Shown here: one piece after another, positions 57,121-64,000 of the stretch
How positions within the stretch are numbered: position 1 is the first letter of the stretch
Layout: the number at the start of each line of letters is the position of its first letter
Assembly: GCF_014648515.1 (NCBI RefSeq)
Contig: NZ_BMRG01000008.1
Coordinates: 135,440-199,439 of the forward strand
Direction: 5' to 3'
Source of the DNA: Saccharothrix coeruleofusca
GTDB lineage: Bacteria; Actinomycetota; Actinomycetes; Mycobacteriales; Pseudonocardiaceae
Length of the DNA: 64,000 bases
Made by a program: the position numbers and the translations under genes
The notes under the pieces: generated by a model
The model's input: the letters and a program-made list of their open reading frames with translations, nothing else
Databases searched by the model: none
What the model was told of the DNA's origin: nothing

Positions 57121-57789
57121 GTGTTCATGCTTTCCACCAGCGCAACCACCACCCGACGAGTGCTGACGGTGCTGGGCGCGACCCTCGCCCTGCTCACCAC
57201 CCTGGTCACCGGCAGCGCCTCGGCCCACGGCGCGGTCAGCGACCCGCCCGCCCGCCACTACGACTGCTACCAGCGGTGGGCGGCCAACTGGCAGTCGCCG
57301 GAGATGGCCACCCAGGACCCGATGTGCTACCAGGCGTGGAAGGCCGACCCCAACGCCATGTGGAACTGGAACGGCCTGTTCCGCGAGGGCGTCAAGGGCA
57401 ACCACCAGGGCGCCATCCCCGACGGGCAGCTGTGCAGCGCGGGCCGCGCCCACAGCGGCCGCTACGCCGCCCTGGACACGCCCGGCAACTGGAAGACCGT
57501 GGACAAGCCGCGCAGCTTCCGGCTCAACCTGCACGACCAGTCCGCGCACGGCGCGGACTACATCCGCGTCTACGCCACCCGGCAGGGCTTCGACCCGACC
57601 ACCCAGCGCCTGCGCTGGAGCGACCTGGAGCTGGTCGGCCAGACCGGCAAGATCTCCACCGGCCCCACCACCCCGGTCGAGGTCAACGCGGCGGGCCGCA
57701 CCGGCCACCACGTCCTCTACACGGTGTGGCAGGCCAGCCACCTCGACCAGTCCTACTACTTCTGCAGCGACGTCAACTTCACCGGCTGA
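57121..57789 (+). CDS. AA10 lytic polysaccharide monooxygenase
   Basis: GTG 57121 has GGAG 8 nt upstream. ATG 57127 is the alternative. The signal peptide (RRVLTVLGATLALLTTLVTG) should be cut before His in SAS-AHGAVSDPP, because AA10 enzymes use the mature N-terminal His as copper ligand. The domain follows with RHYDCYQRW, CYQAWKADP, LCSAGRAHSGRYAALD, and the C-terminal YYFCSDVNFTG with the Phe near copper. The 222-residue length means a single domain without a carbohydrate-binding module. It oxidatively cuts chitin or cellulose, and the CebR-like box favours cellulose-linked control. H2O2 from galactose oxidase could feed such enzymes, which is speculation. Confidence 0.95.
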   Translation: MFMLSTSATTTRRVLTVLGATLALLTTLVTGSASAHGAVSDPPARHYDCYQRWAANWQSPEMATQDPMCYQAWKADPNAMWNWNGLFREGVKGNHQGAIPDGQLCSAGRAHSGRYAALDTPGNWKTVDKPRSFRLNLHDQSAHGADYIRVYATRQGFDPTTQRLRWSDLELVGQTGKISTGPTTPVEVNAAGRTGHHVLYTVWQASHLDQSYYFCSDVNFTG

Positions 57790-57799
57790 CCACCGCGTC

Positions 57800-57830
57800 C
57801 CCGCCGCCGGGCAGCAGGCCCGGCGGCGGG
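57800..57830. terminator. Bidirectional hairpin between AA10 and hydrolase genes
   Basis: CCCGCCGCCGGGC (57800-57812) pairs perfectly with GCCCGGCGGCGGG (57818-57830), loop 5 nt, between two convergent genes. Confidence 0.9.
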
Positions 57831-57838
57831 CGGGGTGC

Positions 57839-58702
57839 TCACGCGGGGGAGGGGGACAGCAGCCCGACGATCCGCTCCGCGACCTCCGCGGGCCGCTCCA
57901 GCGGCAGCATGTGCCCCGCGTCGGGGACCACCGCGCACTCCCCGCCGACCGCGCGGGCCAGCGCCCTGGCGTTGGACTCGGGCACCAGCCGGTCCTCGTC
58001 GCCCACTATCGCGGCCACCGGCCGCTCCCCGGCCACGGTCAGCGCGGCCTCCCGGTCGTAGCGGTCGATCGCGGGCCGGAACAGCGCGACGGTCTCCGGC
58101 CAGTGCCGCCACACCATCTCCGCGGTCAGCTCCACGTCCTGCGGTCGCGGCTGGTCGCCGAACAGCCACCAGCGCAGCCCCGCGGTCTTGGCGGGCTCGA
58201 TCCGCTCCCGCACCGCCCGCACCAGCGGCCCGAACGCCCGCTCCAGCTCGCGCACCAGCTTGCCCAGCGCCCTGGGCCAGGCCAGCGACGTCTCGGCCAG
58301 GTCGGTCGCCGCGGTGGACACGAACAGCACCCCGGCCACCCGCTGCCGGTACAGCCGGGGGCGGCGCTCGGCCATCGCCATGACCGCCATGCCGCCCATC
58401 GCGTGCCCCACCAGCACGACCCGCCCCGAGGGCACCAGCCGCTCCACCAGCTCGCCAAGGTCGTCGCCGAGCCGCTCGATCGTGGCGGTCTCCCCGGTGG
58501 CGGGGGAGGAGTCGCCGTGCCCGCGGTGGTCGTAGGCGACGACCCCGACGTCGGCGGGCAGCTCGGCCACGACGCGGTGCCAGCTGCGGTGGTCCAGCGC
58601 GTAGCCGTGCGCGAGCACCACGGTCACCTCGGCGTCCGGGGGACCGCCGCGCACCACGTTCAGCTCGGCGCCGTCCTCCAGCCGCACCCGTTCGGTCGCC
58701 AT
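57839..58702 (-). CDS. Alpha/beta hydrolase with the nucleophile Ser replaced by Ala
   Basis: The ATG at 58702 follows GGAAGGGG, giving 287 residues. The fold is clear: LAHGYALDHRSW oxyanion loop, YDHRGHGDSS, the nucleophile elbow VLVGHAMGGM, a cap of about 80 residues, VGDEDRLVPE for the acid and DAGHMLPLE for the His. In the elbow the expected GHSMGG reads GHAMGG, so residue 101 is Ala (GCG, one base from TCG). The enzyme should lack esterase activity unless it uses a non-hydrolytic mechanism. It is 61 bp downstream of the M20 peptidase on the same strand. Confidence 0.92.
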   Translation of the reverse strand: MATERVRLEDGAELNVVRGGPPDAEVTVVLAHGYALDHRSWHRVVAELPADVGVVAYDHRGHGDSSPATGETATIERLGDDLGELVERLVPSGRVVLVGHAMGGMAVMAMAERRPRLYRQRVAGVLFVSTAATDLAETSLAWPRALGKLVRELERAFGPLVRAVRERIEPAKTAGLRWWLFGDQPRPQDVELTAEMVWRHWPETVALFRPAIDRYDREAALTVAGERPVAAIVGDEDRLVPESNARALARAVGGECAVVPDAGHMLPLERPAEVAERIVGLLSPSPA

Positions 58703-58763
58703 GCCGCTGCCCCTTCCGGCCGTCGTCGACTCCGCGATGACCAACGACGGCCGGGGCGATACG

Positions 58764-60095
58764 TCACGAGTTGCGCAGGAACCGCTCCAGCACCCGCACG
58801 CCGAACCGCAGCGCGTCGACCGGCACCCGCTCGTCCACCCCGTGGAACAGGCCGGAGAAGTCCAGGTCGGCGGGCAGCTTCAGCGGCGCGAACCCGAAGT
58901 TGCGGATGCCCAGCCGCTGGAAGGACTTGGCGTCGGTGCCACCGGAGAGCATGTAGGGCAGCACCTTCGCGCCGGGGTCCTCCGCGGAGATCGACGCCAC
59001 CATCGCGTCCACCAGCGCCCCGTCGAAGGTCGTCTCCACCGGCGGCAGCCCGATCCACTCGCGCTCCACCTCCGGCCCCAGCAGCTCCGCCAGCTCCCGG
59101 TCGAACGCCTCCTCCCGGCCGGGCAGGATGCGGCAGTCCACGGTCGCCTCGGCCACCGACGGGATCACGTTGGCCTTGTAGCCAGCGGACAGCATCGTCG
59201 GGTTGGCCGTGTCGCGCAGCGTCGCGCCGATCATCCGCGACAGCGCGCCCAGCTTGCCCACCGCGCCCTCGATGTCGTCCTCGGGGAACTCCAGCCCGGT
59301 GATCTCCGAGACCCCGTCCAGGAACTCCCGCACCGACGGGGTGAGCACGATCGGGAAGCGGTGCTGGCCCAGCTTGGTCACCGCCGCGGCCAGCTTGGCC
59401 ACCGCGTTGTCCCGGTGGATCATCGACCCGTGGCCCGCGGTGCCGCGCACCCGCAGCTTGAGCCACCGGATGCCCTTCTCCGCGGTCTCCACCAGGTAGG
59501 CGCGCACGTCGTCCTTGAGCGTGATGGAGAAACCGCCGACCTCGCTGATCGCCTCGGTGACGCCCTCGAAAAGCTCCGGCCGGTTCTCCACCAGCCACTT
59601 GGCCCCGAACAGCCCGCCCGCTTCCTCGTCGGCCAGGAACGCGAACACGATGTCGCGCGGCGGCACGATCCCGTCCCGCTTGAACCGGCGGGCCACGGCC
59701 AGCGACATGGCGACCATGTCCTTCATGTCGACCGCGCCGCGCCCCCACACGTAGCCGTCCTGCACGGCGCCGGAGAACGGGTGCACCGACCACTCGGAGG
59801 CGTCCGCGGGCACCACGTCCAGGTGGCCGTGCACCAGCAGCGCGCCGCGCGACGGGTCGCCGCCCGCCAGCCGGGCGATGACGTTGCCCCGTCCCTTGGC
59901 CCCGGACTCGACGTAGGTGGTCTCGTAGCCCACCTCGGCCAGCTTCTCCGCGACCCACTCGGCCGCCGCGCGCTCGCCCACCACGGTCGCCGGGTCCCCG
60001 GTGTTGGTGGTGTCGATCCTGATCAGCTCGCTGGCCAGCGAGACGACCTCGTCCTGCGCCAGGTCCAACCCGTCACCCAAGTTCTCCACCAGCAC
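58764..60095 (-). CDS. M20 family zinc peptidase (dipeptidase/ArgE-like)
   Basis: The 443-residue protein shows the M20 zinc site: HGHLDVVP (His and Asp), RGAVDMKD (bridging Asp), LADEEAGG (Glu base and ligand), TAGHGS in the lid domain and the last ligand His in LFHGVDERVPV. It is cytosolic, without a signal peptide, and probably cuts dipeptides or acylated amino acids. The start GTG 60095 has AGGAA very close, and GTG 60089 is nearly as good. It is divergent from the permease. Confidence 0.94.
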   Translation of the reverse strand: MLVENLGDGLDLAQDEVVSLASELIRIDTTNTGDPATVVGERAAAEWVAEKLAEVGYETTYVESGAKGRGNVIARLAGGDPSRGALLVHGHLDVVPADASEWSVHPFSGAVQDGYVWGRGAVDMKDMVAMSLAVARRFKRDGIVPPRDIVFAFLADEEAGGLFGAKWLVENRPELFEGVTEAISEVGGFSITLKDDVRAYLVETAEKGIRWLKLRVRGTAGHGSMIHRDNAVAKLAAAVTKLGQHRFPIVLTPSVREFLDGVSEITGLEFPEDDIEGAVGKLGALSRMIGATLRDTANPTMLSAGYKANVIPSVAEATVDCRILPGREEAFDRELAELLGPEVEREWIGLPPVETTFDGALVDAMVASISAEDPGAKVLPYMLSGGTDAKSFQRLGIRNFGFAPLKLPADLDFSGLFHGVDERVPVDALRFGVRVLERFLRNS

Positions 60096-60231
60096 TTCCT
60101 ACCACTGGGTGCGGCCCGCGCGCGGACGAGTCCCACCGCCCGCCCGACACACCGCGACCGGGGACGAGCAGCTACTTGACCAACGCGGCGAGTAACCAGG
60201 ACAGTGGCTCAGACCACTCCAGGAGGTGTCG

Positions 60232-61482
60232 TTGACAGCCCAACTGGTCTCGATCCTGGTCCTCGCGGTGATCTTCCTGCTCGCCACCACCCTGTCGGTC
60301 AACATGGGCGCGCTGGCCTTCGCGGGGGCGTTCCTGGTCGGCACCCTCGCGGGCGGGATGGACGGCGACGCCATCTTCGCGGGCTTCCCCGGCGACATCT
60401 TCGTGGTGCTGGTCGGCGTGACCTACCTGTTCGCGCTGGCCAGGGCCAACGGCACCACCGACTGGCTGGTCACGGCCGCGGTCCGCCTGGTCGGCGGGCG
60501 CACCGCGCTCATCCCGTGGGTGATGTTCGCCATCACCGCCGTGCTCACCGCCATCGGCGCGGTCAGCCCGGCGGCGGTGGCCATCGTCGCCCCGGTCGCC
60601 CTGGGCTTCGCCGCCCGGCACGGCATCAACCCCCTGCTCATGGGGGCCATGGTGGTGCACGGCGCCCAGGCGGGGGGCTTCTCGCCCATCAGCGTCTACG
60701 GCTCGATCGTCAACGGCATCGTCGAGCGCGACGGCATCCCCGGCAACCCGCTCGTGCTCTTCCTGGCCAGCCTGGTGGCCAACACCGCCATCGCCGCCGT
60801 CCTGCACGCCGTCCTGCACGCCGTCCTGCGCCGTCGCGGCACCGCGCCGCAGGAGCCGCCCCCCGAGCAGACCGCCACCACCAAGCCGCGCCTGCCGGTC
60901 GTGGCCACCCTGACCGGTCTGCTCGCCCTGGTCGTCAGCACCCTGGTGCTCGACCTGGACGTGGGCCTGACCGCCATCACCCTCGCCGTGCTGCTCAGCA
61001 TCGCCTGGCCCGCCACCAGCCGCCAGGCCGTCGCCGAGATCACCTGGCCCACCGTGCTGCTGATCTGCGGCGTCCTGACCTACGTCGGCGTGCTGCGGGA
61101 ACTGGGCACCATCGACTACGCGGGCAACGCGGTCAGCGACGTCGGCATCCCCGTCCTCGCCGCGCTGCTGCTGTGCTACATCGGCGCCGTCGTCTCCGCC
61201 TTCGCCTCCTCCGTGGGCATCATGGGCGCCCTGATCCCGCTGGCCGTGCCGTTCCTGGCGCTGGGCACCGTGGGGCCGGTCGGCATGGTCGCGGCACTGG
61301 CCGTCTCCGCGACCGTGGTCGACGTCAGCCCGTTCAGCACCAACGGCGCGCTGGTGCTGGCCAACGCCAAGGACGTCGACCGCGACCGGTTCTTCAAGCA
61401 GCTGCTCGCCTACGGCGGCGTGGTCGTCGCGGTCGCGCCCCTGGTGATCTGGCTGGTCCTCGTCGTGCCCGACTTCGGCTGA
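60232..61482 (+). CDS. SLC13/MatC-like membrane permease
   Basis: TTG 60232 is the start because AGGAGG ends 5 nt before it. GTG 60226 lies inside that site. The 416-residue protein has about 11 membrane segments in two halves separated by a charged loop near residue 205-225 (RRRGTAPQEPPPEQTATTKP). The MatC-like N-terminal part (SVNMGALAFAGAFLVGTLAGG) and the re-entrant-type motifs GAVSPAAVAIVAP and SPFSTNGALVLANA fit the ion transporter superfamily, dicarboxylate or similar anion uptake. The substrate is unknown. It is convergent with the broken TROVE gene. Confidence 0.9.
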   Translation: MTAQLVSILVLAVIFLLATTLSVNMGALAFAGAFLVGTLAGGMDGDAIFAGFPGDIFVVLVGVTYLFALARANGTTDWLVTAAVRLVGGRTALIPWVMFAITAVLTAIGAVSPAAVAIVAPVALGFAARHGINPLLMGAMVVHGAQAGGFSPISVYGSIVNGIVERDGIPGNPLVLFLASLVANTAIAAVLHAVLHAVLRRRGTAPQEPPPEQTATTKPRLPVVATLTGLLALVVSTLVLDLDVGLTAITLAVLLSIAWPATSRQAVAEITWPTVLLICGVLTYVGVLRELGTIDYAGNAVSDVGIPVLAALLLCYIGAVVSAFASSVGIMGALIPLAVPFLALGTVGPVGMVAALAVSATVVDVSPFSTNGALVLANAKDVDRDRFFKQLLAYGGVVVAVAPLVIWLVLVVPDFG

Positions 61483-61494
61483 GCCGTCCCGTCC

Positions 61495-62221
61495 TCAGAA
61501 CGGCCACGTGGCGTCCCGCCCGGCCTCCAGCAGCGGGATCATCCGGAACGCCTGGTCGCCCAGGCCGCCGAAGGTGTGCCGGTTGCCGCCGCCCGACGCC
61601 GAGTGGCCTCGCCGGTACCCGGCGAGGTTCCACGTGTAGAGCGGCACGCTCGCGGGCAACGCACGGCCGACGTCGCCGTAGCCCGCCTGCTCGTCGGTGA
61701 GGATCACGACCCGGTCGTGGCCGTCGAAGTGGCGTCGCACGGCGGCCTCGGTGCGCGTGCCGCTGCCGATGAAGTAACCCCCTCCTTCCAGCGCCGCACC
61801 GCGCGCAGCAGCGACTCGCCCTTCGCCACGTCGAACGGCCTGGTGCTGTCCGAGAAGGACACCACCTCGCCGTGCTCGCAGCGCAGGCCCAGCGCGATGC
61901 CGAACACCGCGGCCGCGTCCCACCGCATCAGGCTGCCGTCCCTGGAGAAACGCGAGTCCATGGAGCCCGAGGTGTCGACCAGGATCAGCGTCCGCCCGCC
62001 GAGCGCGGGCACGTTGGGCAGCGAGTGGTCGATCGCCCGCTCCAGCGCCCACGCCCACCGCAACGACGGCACCGCCCGGTGCGCGGACAGGAACCGCATC
62101 GGCAGCTGTCGCGACCGCTGGACCCGCGCCGGATCGGCCAGCCGCGCCGCGACCTCGGCCGCCACCGCGTCCGAGACCCCGGCCTGGTCGAAGTTGCGCA
62201 GGTTGCGCAGCAGCGCCATGT
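61495..62221 (-). pseudogene. Broken TROVE/Ro60-like RNA-binding protein gene, 5' end removed at an IS end
   Basis: Read leftward from the IS edge, the frame MALLRNLRNFDQAGVSDAVA and WALERAIDHSLPNVPAL is the end of the TROVE HEAT-ring, followed by the von Willebrand A MIDAS motif LVDTSGSMDS. Near 61787 the frame breaks in a G-run (AAGGAGGGGG): one more G would join it to GYFIGSGTRTEAAVRRHF, then VVILTDEQAGYGD and YTWNLAGYRRGHSASGGG, and GLGDQAFRMIPLLEAG. About 300 N-terminal residues are missing at the IS boundary. Intact Ro60-like proteins (about 530 aa) bind Y RNAs in RNA quality control, so this copy should be dead. Confidence 0.85.
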
Positions 62222-63398
62222 TGTGCCGCTCGAAAAGTCATCGTCGCTGGTGGAGCGGGGTGTCACCGTGTTGAGATCATGTCTGGGTGATCGTGTCCCT
62301 GCTGTACAAGGTGACCCGGAGGTTGCTGTCCGTTCCGGCGGTCCTGCTGCGCGGCGAGGCGGCGAAGGAAGCCGAGCTGCTTGTGCTGCGGCACGAGAAC
62401 GCGGTACTCCATCGGCAAGTCGCGGGCCCGGTCCGCTACGAGCCCGCGGATCGGTTCTGGTTCGCTGCCCTCTTCGGGCTGGTGGATCGTCGACGTTGGT
62501 CAGAGGTCTTTCCAGTCACGCCGGGCACCCTGCTCGCCTGGCACCGCAGATTTGTGGCTCGTTGGTGGGACTACTCCGCGCGTCGACGTACCGGACGTCC
62601 ACCGACACGAGTCGCGACCAAGTCGCTCGCGCTGCGGCTCGCCAAGGAGACCCCCCGATGGGGTCACCGGCGAATCCAGGGCGAACTGGCCCGCCTCGGC
62701 CATCACATCGCACCCTCGACCGTCTGGCGGATCCTGCATGACGCGGGCATCGACCCGGCACCACGCCGCTGCGGCCCGACCTGGCGGGAGTTCCTCACCG
62801 CCCAGGCCGACAGCATCATCGCGGCGGACTTCCTCCACCTCGACACCGTGCTCGGTCGAAGGCTCTACGCGCTGGTGTTCCTCGAACACGGCACCAGACG
62901 CCTGCACATCACCGGCGTCACCGCCCACCCGACACAGGCATGGACCGCGCAGCAAGCCAGGAACCTCGCCGCAGACCTCGACACGCGCATGGAATCTCTG
63001 CGCTTCCTACTACGCGACCGCGACGGCAAGTACGGCCAGACCTTCGAGACCGTCTTCCACGCTGACGATCTCCACGTGATCAAGAGCGCACCGCAGGCGC
63101 CCCGGATGAACGCCTACTGCGAACGGGTCATCGGCACCATCAGACGCGAACTCCTCGACCACATCCTGATCACCGGCGAGAGCCACGCACGGCATGCCCT
63201 CAAGACCTACGAAGACCACTACAACCGATACCGACCCCACCAGGCCCGCGACCAACTACCACCCGAGACCCAGGAGCAACCTCCGCCAGTCCACGACCTC
63301 GACACCTACAGACTGCTTCGCACCCGCATCCTCGGCGGACTCATTAACGAATACAGACAAGCCGCCTGACCAGCAGCGATGACTTCTCGAGCGGCGCA
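62222..63398 (+). mobile_element. Complete insertion sequence of about 1.18 kb with 29-bp inverted ends
   Basis: The left end (62222-62250, TGTGCCGCTCGAAAAGTCAT...) and the reverse complement of the right end (63370-63398, TGCGCCGCTCGAGAAGTCAT...) agree in about 25 of 29 positions. One DDE transposase gene fills the inside. I cannot see a clear target-site duplication, so the right flank may have changed after insertion. The element separates the TROVE gene from its lost 5' part. Confidence 0.8.
62287..63369 (+). CDS. IS3/IS481-like DDE transposase (integrase core)
   Basis: The GTG start gives 360 residues in a single frame, without the orfA/orfB frameshift of classic IS3. The N-terminal part has a helical segment and an HTH-like block (TPRWGHRRIQGELARLGHHI, the HTH_21-like region). 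The rve core carries the triad Asp in AADFLHLDT, Asp in LRDRDGKYG and Glu in NAYCERVIGTIRREL, with spacing like retroviral integrases. The family (IS3 or IS481 relative) cannot be fixed without a search. It looks intact and could be active. Confidence 0.93.
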   Translation: MIVSLLYKVTRRLLSVPAVLLRGEAAKEAELLVLRHENAVLHRQVAGPVRYEPADRFWFAALFGLVDRRRWSEVFPVTPGTLLAWHRRFVARWWDYSARRRTGRPPTRVATKSLALRLAKETPRWGHRRIQGELARLGHHIAPSTVWRILHDAGIDPAPRRCGPTWREFLTAQADSIIAADFLHLDTVLGRRLYALVFLEHGTRRLHITGVTAHPTQAWTAQQARNLAADLDTRMESLRFLLRDRDGKYGQTFETVFHADDLHVIKSAPQAPRMNAYCERVIGTIRRELLDHILITGESHARHALKTYEDHYNRYRPHQARDQLPPETQEQPPPVHDLDTYRLLRTRILGGLINEYRQAA

Positions 63399-63465
63399 CG
63401 GTCGAGTTGCCCCGTCCGATCCTGCGGGCCGCATAAACACAAAACAACGGGTCCGATCTGATAAA

Positions 63466-64000
63466 GGGTCTGTCAAACTAGCGGTGTAACTCGAGTTGAA
63501 GAGGGTTACTTGCGTCCGGCGGCCAGGCGGCCGTCGAAGGCGATCTCGAAGGCGTTCAACGCCGGCTTCCACCACATCATCCAGCGTTTGCGGCCGGTGC
63601 CGGTCGGGTCCAGGCTCATCACCGCCAGGTAGACGCACTTGAGCGCGGCCTGCTCGTTGGGGAAGTGGCCCCGTGCCTTGACCGCGCGGCGGATGCGGGC
63701 GTTGACGCTCTCGATCGCGTTGGTCGAGCAGATCACCCGCCGGATCTCCACGTCGAAGGCCAGGAACGGCACGAACTCGGCCCAGGCGTTGTCCCACAGC
63801 CGCACGATCGCCGGGTAGCGGGCGCCCCAGGCATCGGCGAACTCGGCGAACCGCTCCTTCGCCGCCGCTTCGGTCGGGGCGGTGTAGACGGGCTTGAGCG
63901 CCTTGGCGATGGCGTCCCAGTGCTGCCTGCCCGCGTAGCGGAAACTGTTGCGCAGCAAGTGGACGATGCAGGTCTGCACGACGGTGCGCGGCCAGACCGT
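63466..64000 (-). mobile_element. 3' end of an IS256-family element, running off the window
   Basis: The terminal repeat begins GGGTCTGTCAAACTA at 63466, 40 bp before the transposase stop, as expected for IS256-family ends. The rest of the element lies beyond 64000. 63399-63465, between this end and the neighbouring IS, has no recognised feature. Confidence 0.75.
63506..64000 (-). CDS. IS256-family transposase, C-terminal part
   Basis: The frame is open at the window edge and ends at TAA 63506, giving the last 164 residues. Typical IS256 blocks are CIVHLLRNSFRYAG, ICSTNAIESVNARIRRAVKA (with the catalytic Glu), RGHFPNEQAALKCVYLA and the end [18 protein letters not shown]. The protein moves its element by a copy-out/paste-in mechanism through a circle. 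No break is visible in this part. Confidence 0.95.
   Translation of the reverse strand, partial: TVWPRTVVQTCIVHLLRNSFRYAGRQHWDAIAKALKPVYTAPTEAAAKERFAEFADAWGARYPAIVRLWDNAWAEFVPFLAFDVEIRRVICSTNAIESVNARIRRAVKARGHFPNEQAALKCVYLAVMSLDPTGTGRKRWMMWWKPALNAFEIAFDGRLAAGRK

Overview
The window reads as chromosomal DNA of a high-GC filamentous actinomycete. Evidence is the very strong GC bias at third codon positions, frequent GTG and TTG starts behind GGAGG-type ribosome binding sites, several SARP-type regulators, a modular type I polyketide synthase (PKS), Tat-secreted enzymes and many lectin-bearing secreted glycosidases. A member of Pseudonocardiales (Actinosynnema, Saccharothrix or Lentzea-like) is my best guess, but this is inference from style and not from a marker gene. 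No rRNA, tRNA or CRISPR array was seen.

Region 1 (1-18.7 kb, perhaps to 24 kb) is the right end of a biosynthetic gene cluster. The last two PKS modules end in an NAD(P)H thioester reductase instead of a thioesterase, so the chain should leave as an aldehyde or alcohol. Next come a SARP regulator with a cyclase-like part, an imine reductase, a large SARP/NB-ARC/TPR regulator, a flavin-dependent monooxygenase and a Tat-exported flavin amine oxidase. Reductive release, imine reduction and C-N oxidation together suggest a polyketide-derived cyclic amine (piperidine or indolizidine-like alkaloid). The aminotransferase this would need is not in the window. Three tandem 11-bp repeats in front of the monooxygenase look like a SARP operator. 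A serine hydroxymethyltransferase behind a probable ZTP riboswitch marks a return to primary metabolism, followed by a third SARP-family regulator and an arylamine N-acetyltransferase.

Region 2 (25-30.6 kb) holds small redox, regulator and peptidase genes: NmrA-like and TetR, proline iminopeptidase, an F420/NADP oxidoreductase-like protein facing an HxlR regulator across a perfect palindrome, a deletion pseudogene and a TPR protein.

Region 3 (30.6-58 kb) is a secretome region. It encodes GH76, an M28 aminopeptidase with P-domain, a galactose oxidase with a complete copper-radical site, a large secreted Rhs/YD-repeat polymorphic toxin with a Hint pre-toxin domain and a translationally coupled candidate immunity gene, a beta-propeller protein, then GH27, GH62, GH127 and GH43 enzymes carrying ricin-type or CBM6 modules (an arabinan/arabinogalactan set), and an AA10 lytic polysaccharide monooxygenase. 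LacI-type palindromes precede GH76, GH43 and the AA10 gene, which suggests sugar-responsive control. Stand-alone LigD polymerase, Gfo/Idh/MocA and acetoacetate decarboxylase-like genes lie between them.

Region 4 (57.8-64 kb) has an alpha/beta hydrolase lacking its nucleophile serine, an M20 peptidase, an SLC13/MatC-type permease, a broken Ro60/TROVE gene cut by an insertion sequence with 29-bp inverted ends, and the end of an IS256-family element. A decayed IS256 end fused to an IS5-type transposase scrap also lies just upstream of the Rhs gene, so both places look like insertion hot spots.
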